A DNA stretch of 64,000 bases, taken from Pseudomonas grimontii. GTDB taxonomy: Bacteria; Pseudomonadota; Gammaproteobacteria; Pseudomonadales; Pseudomonadaceae. The stretch spans positions 62,001-126,000 of the forward strand of contig NZ_VFES01000004.1 of NCBI RefSeq assembly GCF_007858185.1. The letters run 5' to 3'. Positions 56,754-64,000 of the stretch are shown here, piece after piece. How positions within the stretch are numbered: the stretch's first letter is position 1; each line of letters starts with the position of its first letter. The translations under genes were made by a program, and so were the position numbers. The notes beneath the pieces were generated by a model. It was not told where the DNA came from. It did not search any database and saw nothing but the letters and a program-made list of their open reading frames with translations.

Positions 56754-59700
56754 ATGACAGTCCCGATTATAGACCCACCCGCACCTGACACTGATGAAGA
56801 GCAAAGCCCTCATGTCACGGTGATCCGAGACAACACGCCGACGTGGTACACCGCCGCCGCAGACGTGCGTAAAACCGAGTTGGCCGCGCTGAGCCTGCGT
56901 ATACCGGATTGGTTCAAGCAGGCTTCAGCGTCATCCAAGGCCACGCTCAAGGAGGTTCACGACCGCAGCCGGCGCGCCTTGAATAACTTGGACCAGTTGC
57001 TCAGCCAATTGCAAAGCCCGGTTGACTACGCCGAACCGTTGCTGGTGGCCGCCATCGAACAAACCTTTGGCCAGCGCCTGGATGTGCGCACCGTGTTCTA
57101 TGCACGCAAGATGGAGGAAAACGAATGCAACCCCGGCCCCGTTGAGGTGGACGCCAGCAGCGCTCATGCATTGGCGCCCCGGTACTATTTCTACAAAGGC
57201 CTGAGCCTGCTTGAGGCGGCGCTGAATAATTTCACTGCCGATGAGGCCGAAAAACCGGTATGCGGCGATTGCCACCTGATCACGCGGTACAACTTTCACC
57301 ACTACCGTGCCGACAGGAAGCATTCCGTGACGAGTGTCCAGGCACAGACGCTGGACATCGATGCCCACGCGTTTGCCGGCCTGTGCCGGGAGCTGGATCT
57401 GGGCAAGTCGTATTTCGAACACGCGCGCGCCGCGCTCAATGCGCATATCAGCTCAACGCCAGGCGCGCCCCCCGGCAAGCTCTATGGCACGCTGATCACC
57501 AGTCATCGAAATCAATTGGCACTGGCTGCTGAAATCGCCTTGATGAAGGGCGATATTCAACCGCCGCAGCACGCCTTGATCAACGCGATCCTGCTCAATC
57601 AAACCAAACACAAATGGGCCGGGGATGACGTCGCGTTCTGCCCGTACCGCCTGTTGAACGTGCAATTGGAGGGCATCCTGATCATCGGGCCGCGAGTCTG
57701 GCAGGAGTACCTTGTCAACGCCGAGATCCTGCCGCGCCCGTGCATGGTGTACATCCCCGGCGACCCCCTTTACCCGCTCAAGACTTACGACACCCTCGTC
57801 GCGTTTACCGAGCACTTGACCACGCGCCTGTGCAGCGTCGAGTACCGCACGTTCTTCAGTCAATGTGTGCCGCTGTCCGAGCAGGATGGTTTTTTTTCCA
57901 GGCTCAAGATGTTGCTTGATCCAAAGGCTGTGTACACGTTCGACCAGGATTTCGATGCGTCCAACAAACGCTCGATCAACCGTCAGGGCCATTACGGCAC
58001 GGCCTGGGACGACGTGTGGATGGACTACGCGCAGCAGCGCGTGCAGGCAATCATGCACAACGCCAGCGCCAGTGCGGTGGCCACGGCGGATATCACCCAG
58101 CGTGCCTATAACGCCTGGCTGTGGTCGTGGGGCAGCAAGGCCTTGAACATTCTTAACCTGGCGGCGTTCGTGGTACCGGGCCTCGGCGAAGTGATGCTGG
58201 TGGTCGGCGCGGTACAAATGGCCTATGAAGTGTGCGAGGGGATCGAGTCGTGGTCCAACGGCGATGTGCGCGAAAGCTGGGCACATTTCTCGGGCGTGGC
58301 GCTCAACTTGGCGGGCCTGGCGGTGCCCAAGGCACTGATGGTGTTCAAGGACACGGCATTGGTCAGACGGCTGGTGCATGTGCAGTTCGGCGGGCGCCCG
58401 CGCCTGTATGACTTCACCCCAGGCGCCTACCGGCATCAGGTCGCATTGCCGGCCGATCTTGTCGCGCAGGCCGACGGCCTCTATGCCCATCAGGGCCGAC
58501 TGTACCTGCCGGCCGAAGAGGGCGGGCATTATCAGGTGCAGGCCACGCCAACCCGCAATCACTTCAAGCTGGTGCACCCCGAGGGCGAGGCGCGCTATGC
58601 GCCGAGTATTCGTCATAACGGCGAAGGCGCGTGGGTGCATGAGTTCGAACAACCGCTGAAGTGGGATCGCAGAACCCTGCTGCGGCGTATCGGCCCGCAT
58701 GTCGAGCGTTTCAGCGATGACCAACTGGAGCAGATCCGGCGGATCAGCGGGGTGTCCGATGATGCATTGCGGCGCATCTATGTTGACCAGCAACTGCCCC
58801 CGCCGTTATTCCAGGAAACCCTCAGGCGCTTTGAGTGTGGAGCCAGGCACCAGGCGTTTATCGATCAGTTGAGCAACGCCGACCCGCAGGTCTTCGGTCG
58901 GGTCGATGCGTCATTGCAACTGAAGCTACTGCTGGACAACGGCCTGTGGCCCAAGTCCCGGGTACTGGTGATGTTTGATGCGCAAGGCAATCTGGTCTGG
59001 CGTTCTGCTGAGGTCCGGGCACTCAGCCAGGTGGTCAAGGTTGAGGCCGAGCAGGCTGAAAGCGGTCTGCTGCTACCGGCGTTTCTCGAGCAACTGAGTG
59101 AGCCTGAAATCCGCCAGTTGCTGGATGAGGACAGCCTGTTGCGCGATGTCCGGTTTCGCCTGATTCTGGGCGGGGAAGTGGACGCAGAGGGCAACTCTAT
59201 CCCCAGGGCGGCGGATGACGAGGCGCTCAATGCCCAGGCGCAACAGATGATGCAGTCGCTGCGTACGCCGCAGGCGAGGGCGCTCCGGTACCGTGATCGG
59301 TTGCTCGAAGTGGCCACGAAGACCCAGGGCAAGCTCTACAGGGGCGAGGTCCTGGCCGGGGATGTCTCCAGCGATACCCACGCGCAACTGATCCAGCGTA
59401 CATTCCCCGGCTTGCCCAAGCTCGCCGCCGAGGAACTGGCAAGCCATGCCAGCTCTCAGGAAGTGGCGCAAATGGACACCACCTCACGGCTACCCCTGCG
59501 GATGGCCGAAGAAGCCCGTTATTACCTGCAAAAAGCGCGGATCATGCGCGCGCATACCGCGCTGCTGTTCGACAGTGAACTGACGATGGACGGCGTACAC
59601 CTGGCGCTGCACAAGCTCGCAGCGATAGCCGGTCGCCTCGAGGGTATCGGGATCGAGTTGCGGGCGGACAGCTACGATGGCGCGGTGTTGGATCGTATTG

Positions 59701-61937
59701 GTGCCATGGATGCCCCTCGGCAGATTCGCCTGGTACGGGTCAGCATGAAAGAGTGGGCGGTTTACAGCGAGTCGCACAGGCTGACGTACCGGCGGGCAGA
59801 CAAAGATGCGTTCTATAGCGCGCTCCTGGTGGCCACTGAAGATCAATTCCTCGACATGCCGCGAATCCGTGCATCGACCCCGGGCTTGAAGGCGCAGATT
59901 GTGCAGCAGGCCCTGAGTGAACAGACGAGCCGCAAGGCGCTGGGCCTGCAAGCGATCAAACCGGGGTTCAAGTCGCCCATGCGCTTGGCCGACGGGCGTG
60001 TCGGCTACCCGCTGAGTCCGGTGGGTGGCGCCACGCCGTGGCCCTCGGTGTGTGTCATGAAGGCGATGATGTTGTACCCGTCAAAATCCATTGACGCCGT
60101 TGTCGAGATGCTTGGGCTGCAAGGCCGCAGCAGTGCCACGCTGCTGGCAAGGCTGAACCAGCTTGAACAGGAATTCGCGCAGCTCGACCGCGACTTGGTC
60201 GCCTGGCAGCAGGCCGGCGAGTCGGGTTACCGGAGCGCAAGGCGTCGGGCCAGCGCGGACCTGCGAAACGCCTGGCAGCGCAAAACGGCCATAGCGTTCG
60301 CGGCGGATGGGACGCCTATTGGGCATGTCCTGGATCTTTCCGATGAGGTGATCCACGAGCTTCCTGCGCTCAGCGCCAATATGGACCACGTGGGCAGGCT
60401 GAATCTACGCCGCATGGGGTTGTCGGACAGTTCCTTGCCGTTTTTTCGGGCATTCGGCGGGTTGCGCTGGCTGGATCTGCGCGAGAATAACCTCACCCAA
60501 CTGCCGGAATTTGCCAACGCGGGCGCCGGGCTGACCAAGCTCAACCTGAGCCGCAATGATATCCGCCTGAGCGAGCAAGGCCGGGTGCGCCTGGAAGGCA
60601 TGCGGGCTCTGAAAATTCTCAACCTCTCCGATAATCCCCACCTCGGCTGGACCGCCGACGTGCGCGGCATGCGCAGCCTGAACCAGCTGTATCTGAGTAA
60701 CACCGGCAGTACCCACTTCCCGACAGGCGTCGAGCAACTGACTCAGCTGGCGCGGATAGACCTGCACACCAACCGGCTCACCACGCTGCCGGAGTACGCG
60801 TTCGAGCATCTGGAACGCATCATTGTGCACGACAATCCGTTATCGGCAGACACCTTGGCGCGTCTTGCTGCTGAGTTGCCGGCGCATCAGGCGGTGTGGA
60901 CGGACCATGTCGATACCGTCGATGCCCGGGATTTATGGCTGGTTGATACGCCGCAGGTGCAGCGCGCCCAGCGTAGCAACCTGTGGGATGACCTGCGTGC
61001 CAGTGCAGACTCGCAACAGTTCTTCACGGTGCTGGCCGACACCACCCGCGGTGCCGAATATGCTTCCGGTAACACCCGTGCGGCCCTGGCAGCACGGGTG
61101 TGGGACATGCTTGAAGCGGCGCAGCAAAGCCAGGACATCCGCGAGATCTTATTCAGCACGGCAGATGATCGAGTCACCTGTGGCGACGGGAGCACCGTGG
61201 AGTTCATGAACCTCGAAAGGGAGTTGATCGGCGCCAGAGCGTTGCTGCTGGCAGGGGATGTGCACGCCGAGAGCATGCTGATCAGTACCGCGAAAAAACT
61301 GTTTCGCCAGCATCTGGTGGATGTCATCGCGCAGCGCGACGTCGAGGCGCGGGGGCCTGGCTTCGCCGAGCAGGTCGAAGTCATCCTGGCCTATCGGATC
61401 GGTCTGGCGGACCGATTGGACCTGCCGGTGAAATCCCGAGGCATGCTGTTTCCCCAACAAGCGAATGTCAGCCAGGCAGCACTCGACCAGGCCTATACGC
61501 AGGTGCTTGCGGCTGAACAGGTCACCGCCGATGAAACGGCGTTTTTTGCCGAGCGGCGCTTCTGGCAACAGCACTTGCGCACCCAGTACCCGCAACAACT
61601 TGAAGCCTTGATGGGGCCCGGCGACGCGCTGAATCGAGCCAGGGGCGACGCGCTCGATGAGCTCGCGCAGTGGGAGGCGCAGGAGAATACTGCTGCGGAT
61701 CAGGCGAGCAAAGATCAGTGGCAGGCACGGCACACTGAGCTGGTGGATAATCTGGTAAACATGCTGGGTAAGCCCAGGACAGAAATCCTGGTCGATGGCA
61801 CGATGCAAAGCGCGTTCTATCTTGAGCAGTTGAACGTGCTGGGCGTGGTGCATTTGCAACAGGAAGAACAGGCCATGCGCACACTGACGCGGTCAGTGCT
61901 CAACAACGCCGCCGCCGAGCAGGGGACGCCGGTCTGA
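56754..61937 (+). CDS. large effector-like protein with LRRs and a NEL-type E3 ubiquitin-ligase domain
   Basis: A 1,727-residue protein. Residues about 30-450 resemble the DUF6543/dermonecrotic-toxin-like region of large Pseudomonas toxins; 455-545 hold hydrophobic helices (LNILNLAAFVVPGLGEVMLV); about 1205-1370 are leucine-rich repeats (LRWLDLRENNLTQLPEF); about 1410-1600 are a NEL domain with the C-x-D active site at Cys1476 (DRVTCGDGST). NEL domains are known from IpaH/SspH effectors, where the Cys carries ubiquitin. ATG 56754 has GAAGG eight bases upstream; ATG 56748 is too close to it. No secretion signal is readable and no type III genes adjoin. Monocistronic, with its own terminator. 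Confidence 0.87.
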   Translation: MTVPIIDPPAPDTDEEQSPHVTVIRDNTPTWYTAAADVRKTELAALSLRIPDWFKQASASSKATLKEVHDRSRRALNNLDQLLSQLQSPVDYAEPLLVAAIEQTFGQRLDVRTVFYARKMEENECNPGPVEVDASSAHALAPRYYFYKGLSLLEAALNNFTADEAEKPVCGDCHLITRYNFHHYRADRKHSVTSVQAQTLDIDAHAFAGLCRELDLGKSYFEHARAALNAHISSTPGAPPGKLYGTLITSHRNQLALAAEIALMKGDIQPPQHALINAILLNQTKHKWAGDDVAFCPYRLLNVQLEGILIIGPRVWQEYLVNAEILPRPCMVYIPGDPLYPLKTYDTLVAFTEHLTTRLCSVEYRTFFSQCVPLSEQDGFFSRLKMLLDPKAVYTFDQDFDASNKRSINRQGHYGTAWDDVWMDYAQQRVQAIMHNASASAVATADITQRAYNAWLWSWGSKALNILNLAAFVVPGLGEVMLVVGAVQMAYEVCEGIESWSNGDVRESWAHFSGVALNLAGLAVPKALMVFKDTALVRRLVHVQFGGRPRLYDFTPGAYRHQVALPADLVAQADGLYAHQGRLYLPAEEGGHYQVQATPTRNHFKLVHPEGEARYAPSIRHNGEGAWVHEFEQPLKWDRRTLLRRIGPHVERFSDDQLEQIRRISGVSDDALRRIYVDQQLPPPLFQETLRRFECGARHQAFIDQLSNADPQVFGRVDASLQLKLLLDNGLWPKSRVLVMFDAQGNLVWRSAEVRALSQVVKVEAEQAESGLLLPAFLEQLSEPEIRQLLDEDSLLRDVRFRLILGGEVDAEGNSIPRAADDEALNAQAQQMMQSLRTPQARALRYRDRLLEVATKTQGKLYRGEVLAGDVSSDTHAQLIQRTFPGLPKLAAEELASHASSQEVAQMDTTSRLPLRMAEEARYYLQKARIMRAHTALLFDSELTMDGVHLALHKLAAIAGRLEGIGIELRADSYDGAVLDRIGAMDAPRQIRLVRVSMKEWAVYSESHRLTYRRADKDAFYSALLVATEDQFLDMPRIRASTPGLKAQIVQQALSEQTSRKALGLQAIKPGFKSPMRLADGRVGYPLSPVGGATPWPSVCVMKAMMLYPSKSIDAVVEMLGLQGRSSATLLARLNQLEQEFAQLDRDLVAWQQAGESGYRSARRRASADLRNAWQRKTAIAFAADGTPIGHVLDLSDEVIHELPALSANMDHVGRLNLRRMGLSDSSLPFFRAFGGLRWLDLRENNLTQLPEFANAGAGLTKLNLSRNDIRLSEQGRVRLEGMRALKILNLSDNPHLGWTADVRGMRSLNQLYLSNTGSTHFPTGVEQLTQLARIDLHTNRLTTLPEYAFEHLERIIVHDNPLSADTLARLAAELPAHQAVWTDHVDTVDARDLWLVDTPQVQRAQRSNLWDDLRASADSQQFFTVLADTTRGAEYASGNTRAALAARVWDMLEAAQQSQDIREILFSTADDRVTCGDGSTVEFMNLERELIGARALLLAGDVHAESMLISTAKKLFRQHLVDVIAQRDVEARGPGFAEQVEVILAYRIGLADRLDLPVKSRGMLFPQQANVSQAALDQAYTQVLAAEQVTADETAFFAERRFWQQHLRTQYPQQLEALMGPGDALNRARGDALDELAQWEAQENTAADQASKDQWQARHTELVDNLVNMLGKPRTEILVDGTMQSAFYLEQLNVLGVVHLQQEEQAMRTLTRSVLNNAAAEQGTPV

Positions 61938-61961
61938 AAAGGCCAGGTGCAGACAGCACAA

Positions 61962-61984
61962 GGGGGACCCGAGGGTCCCCTTTA
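61962..61984 (+). terminator. terminator of the effector gene
   Basis: GGGGACCC / GGGTCCCC hairpin followed by TTTAATTT. Confidence 0.85.
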
Positions 61985-62486
61985 ATTTGTCGTTGCGTGC
62001 TCTTTTTTTATTATTGAGGGGCGGCCTGTTGTTGTTTTTGGCAGCCGTGGCCCTTTACCGCTGTTTTGGCGACCCCCATTCGGGGTCAAGAGCAAACGTA
62101 TTTTTTTGAGCGCTGATCTACTTCTTCGTTATCGATCCAACCAGTGGGTAGCTACCTGAGGTAGTTTTATTTTTCTCTAACCGGTTGCGGGTTTCGGCAA
62201 GCCGTACCCTGCGAAGCACATCTTCTCCAAAAAAATCTGTTAGCTGCGTCTCTGCCGTGTTGTTTTTGTTATGTCAGAGTCGTTTCGTCTTATTTTTATT
62301 AGGTTTGGCGCTTTTTATTCTTGTTATGCCATAGAGATAGCAGAAGGCGTGCCAACTTTTAAAATTGCTTTAAAATCAATAGGTTAATTTTTTGGTAGGA
62401 TTTTTCCTGCGGCAAATGCGACTAAATATGTTCCCGTGTTACTCGATGTGTAGTCGTGCGGTAACACATTGTCACGGCTACGCTAC
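61985..62486. other. AT-rich intergenic region without a visible gene
   Basis: About 500 bases between the effector terminator and liuE, much richer in A/T than its surroundings (runs such as TTATTTTTATTAGG and TTTTTATTCTTG). It holds a hairpin GACCCCC-ATT-CGGGGTC at about 62070-62088 but no convincing reading frame. It looks like the tail of the acquired block that carries the effector gene, or a promoter/silencing region. Confidence 0.5.
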
Positions 62487-63386
62487 TCAACTGGCGTTAC
62501 GCGCCTTGGCCACGCGCGAACCCGTGGGGCGGCCCAGCACGTGGCTGATTTGCAGGCCCGCACGAATCAATGCGTCCAGGTCGATACCGGTGTCGATTCC
62601 CAGGCCATTGAGCAGGTACAGCACATCTTCGGTGGCGACGTTACCGCTGGCGCCCTTGGCATAAGGGCAGCCGCCGAGGCCCGCAATAGAGCTGTCGAAT
62701 ACCGTGATACCTTCCAGCAGGCTGGCATAGATATTGGCGATGGCCTGGCCATAGGTGTCGTGGAAGTGGCCCGCGAGTTTGTCCCGTGGTACCTGCGCAC
62801 CGACCACGTCGAACAGCCGCCGCGTGGTACCCGCCGTGCCGGTGCCGATGGTGTCGCCCAGGGACACCTCGTAGCAGCCCATGGCATACAGCTCCCGCGC
62901 GACCGCCGCCACTTGCTCTGGCGCAATCTCACCTTCGTAAGGGCAACCCAACACACACGACACATAGCCGCGCACGCTGATGCCGTGCTGCCTGGCTGCG
63001 GCCATGATCGGCGCAAAGCGTTCCAGGCTGTCGCTGATGGAACAGTTGATATTGCGCTGGGAAAACGCTTCGGAGGCCGCTGCAAACACCGCCACTTCCT
63101 TTACGCCCGCCGCCAGCGCGTCCTCAAAACCACGCAGGTTTGGCGCCAGCGCGCCGTAGGTCACGCCGGGCTTGCGCTGGATCTGCGCAAACACTTCGGC
63201 GGAACCGGCCATTTGCGGCACCCACTTGGGCGAGACAAAACTGCCGACTTCGATATAGCTCAAGCCCGCCGCGCTGAGGGCGTCCACCAATTGGACCTTG
63301 TCGGCCACGCTGATGGGTTGGGCTTCGTTCTGCAAACCGTCGCGCGGGCCGACTTCCACCAGGCGTACATGAGAGGGGAGGGACAT
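62487..63386 (-). CDS. liuE: hydroxymethylglutaryl-CoA lyase
   Basis: A 299-residue HMG-CoA lyase, last step of leucine degradation, making acetoacetate and acetyl-CoA. RLVEVGPRDGLQNE and the metal site HFHDTYGQA, plus active-site Cys in AGLGGCPYAKGASGN, are standard. ATG 63386 follows AAGG and starts 17 bases after liuR. Here it is cotranscribed with liuR instead of liuABCD. Confidence 0.97.
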   Translation of the reverse strand: MSLPSHVRLVEVGPRDGLQNEAQPISVADKVQLVDALSAAGLSYIEVGSFVSPKWVPQMAGSAEVFAQIQRKPGVTYGALAPNLRGFEDALAAGVKEVAVFAAASEAFSQRNINCSISDSLERFAPIMAAARQHGISVRGYVSCVLGCPYEGEIAPEQVAAVARELYAMGCYEVSLGDTIGTGTAGTTRRLFDVVGAQVPRDKLAGHFHDTYGQAIANIYASLLEGITVFDSSIAGLGGCPYAKGASGNVATEDVLYLLNGLGIDTGIDLDALIRAGLQISHVLGRPTGSRVAKARNAS

Positions 63387-63402
63387 GGCAGCTACCTTCT
63401 GA

Positions 63403-63795
63403 TCAATGGCCAACCTGGCCCATGGTGTGGGCCAGAGCCTGGGTGCAACGCTCTTCAGCGGTGTCCAGTTCCAGCTTCATTTGTTCGATATCCAACAGTT
63501 GCTGTTCCAACTGCTCACGACGCTCGGCGATCTTGGCCAGCATGCTGTTGAGTTGGATCTGGTTGCCGCCGGTGGGGTCGTAGAGTTCGATCAGCTCACG
63601 GCACTCGGCCAGGGAAAAACCGATGCGCTTGCCCCGCAGGATCAGCTTGAGGCTGACCTTGTCCCGTGCCGAATAAATGCGCTCCTGGCCCCGGCGTTCC
63701 GGAGCCAGCAGGCCTTGTTCTTCATAGAAGCGAATGGCGCGGGTGGTGATGTCGAGCTCGCGGGCTAGGTCGGAGATGCTGTAGGTCGTGCTCAT
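63403..63795 (-). CDS. liuR: MerR-family regulator of leucine/isovalerate degradation
   Basis: A 130-residue MerR-type regulator. HTH at about 5-25 (YSISDLARELDITTRAIRFY), wing EEQGLLAPERRGQERIYSAR, and a C-terminal coiled coil (REQLEQQLLDIEQMKLEL). ATG 63795 is preferred to an upstream TTG. Located ahead of liuE; palindromes of its type lie upstream of itself and between liuA and the acyl-CoA synthetase. Confidence 0.95.
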   Translation of the reverse strand: MSTTYSISDLARELDITTRAIRFYEEQGLLAPERRGQERIYSARDKVSLKLILRGKRIGFSLAECRELIELYDPTGGNQIQLNSMLAKIAERREQLEQQLLDIEQMKLELDTAEERCTQALAHTMGQVGH

Positions 63796-63836
63796 GGGGG
63801 CGCTCAAGAAGGTCTTGGCGCTAAGCTAATGGCAGG

Positions 63837-63852
63837 TTGACGTGAACGTCAA
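63837..63852. promoter_or_regulatory. LiuR-type palindrome upstream of liuR
   Basis: TTGACGT-GA-ACGTCAA, perfect arms, 42 bases ahead of liuR; the third copy of this motif in the window. Indicates autoregulation of liuRE. Confidence 0.78.
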
Positions 63853-63870
63853 GGTCCGCTGCGCAGCCCA

Positions 63871-63893
63871 TCGCGGGCAAGCCCCCTCCCACA
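63871..63893. repeat. REP element core
   Basis: The core contains CGGGCAAGCCCCCTCCCACA (from 63874), the REP sequence typical of fluorescent pseudomonads; related to the copy at 40939. Confidence 0.8.
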
Positions 63894-63910
63894 GGGGGCG
63901 TTCTTCAACC

Positions 63911-64000
63911 TCAGGCCTGTTGTTTATCCAGCTTCTTTTCGTGGGCGGTGACTTGCTGGCACAACTCGATCATCTGCTCGCGCATCCAGCGGTTGGCCGG
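63911..64000 (-). CDS. C-terminal end of an unidentified gene (runs off the window)
   Basis: The last 29 codons before TGA at 63911 read ANRWMREQMIELCQQVTAH and KKLDKQQA. The mainly charged helical tail could end a regulator of the LysR type, but too little is present to name it. Confidence 0.55.
   Translation of the reverse strand, partial: PANRWMREQMIELCQQVTAHEKKLDKQQA

Overview
The window is a stretch of Pseudomonas chromosome, most likely from the P. fluorescens lineage. The main evidence is the order tRNA Arg-His-Leu-His, tig, clpP, clpX, lon, hupB, ppiD (12.9-22.3 kb). A Fur-controlled PrrF-type small RNA, a liu leucine-degradation regulon and REP palindromes of the fluorescens type agree with this. 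The sequence is GC-rich throughout except for a few accessory patches.

Layout. 0-12.6 kb: the 5' end of an RND efflux pump, small envelope proteins, a probable extracytoplasmic flavin electron-transfer operon (PepSY protein, DUF2271 protein carrying an ApbE-type flavinylation motif, PepSY/flavodoxin/FNR reductase, ApbE, VIT-type metal transporter) divergent from a two-component system, then pbpG and folD. 12.7-22.3 kb: tRNA cluster and the protein quality-control block, with a degenerate tRNA-Asp-like sequence behind hupB. 22.4-31 kb: GNAT, MFS/LysR pair, DUF2242 lipoprotein, an aceE remnant, AraC regulator, a nitrilase-fold protein without its catalytic residues, and fadH.

31.9-36.5 kb is the most unusual part: an accessory, decaying terpenoid island. 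It holds two intact class I terpene synthases flanked by two broken SAM methyltransferase genes. One has an in-frame stop just after its SAM motif and a clipped 3' end; the other has lost its core. A divergently oriented, frameshifted and internally deleted second copy of dxr (MEP pathway) completes it. The arrangement resembles loci for methylated, non-canonical sesquiterpenes of the sodorifen kind. One edge is fused into the 3' end of a D-cysteine desulfhydrase-like gene.

36.5-49.3 kb: cytochrome b561, 2-aminoethylphosphonate degradation (phnW, phnX, LysR), a YebC-like protein, a leucine-rich-repeat protein kinase, zapE, an ECF sigma/anti-sigma pair divergent from a periplasmic catalase-like peroxidase with cytochrome b561, an M14 carboxypeptidase, prrF, and a LexA-like repressor that lacks its protease dyad. 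49.3-63.9 kb: the liu regulon (liuABCD and an acyl-CoA synthetase around one divergent promoter; liuR-liuE further on). LiuR-type palindromes lie at both promoters. A 1,727-residue effector-like protein with LRRs and a NEL-type ubiquitin-ligase domain sits between the two halves.
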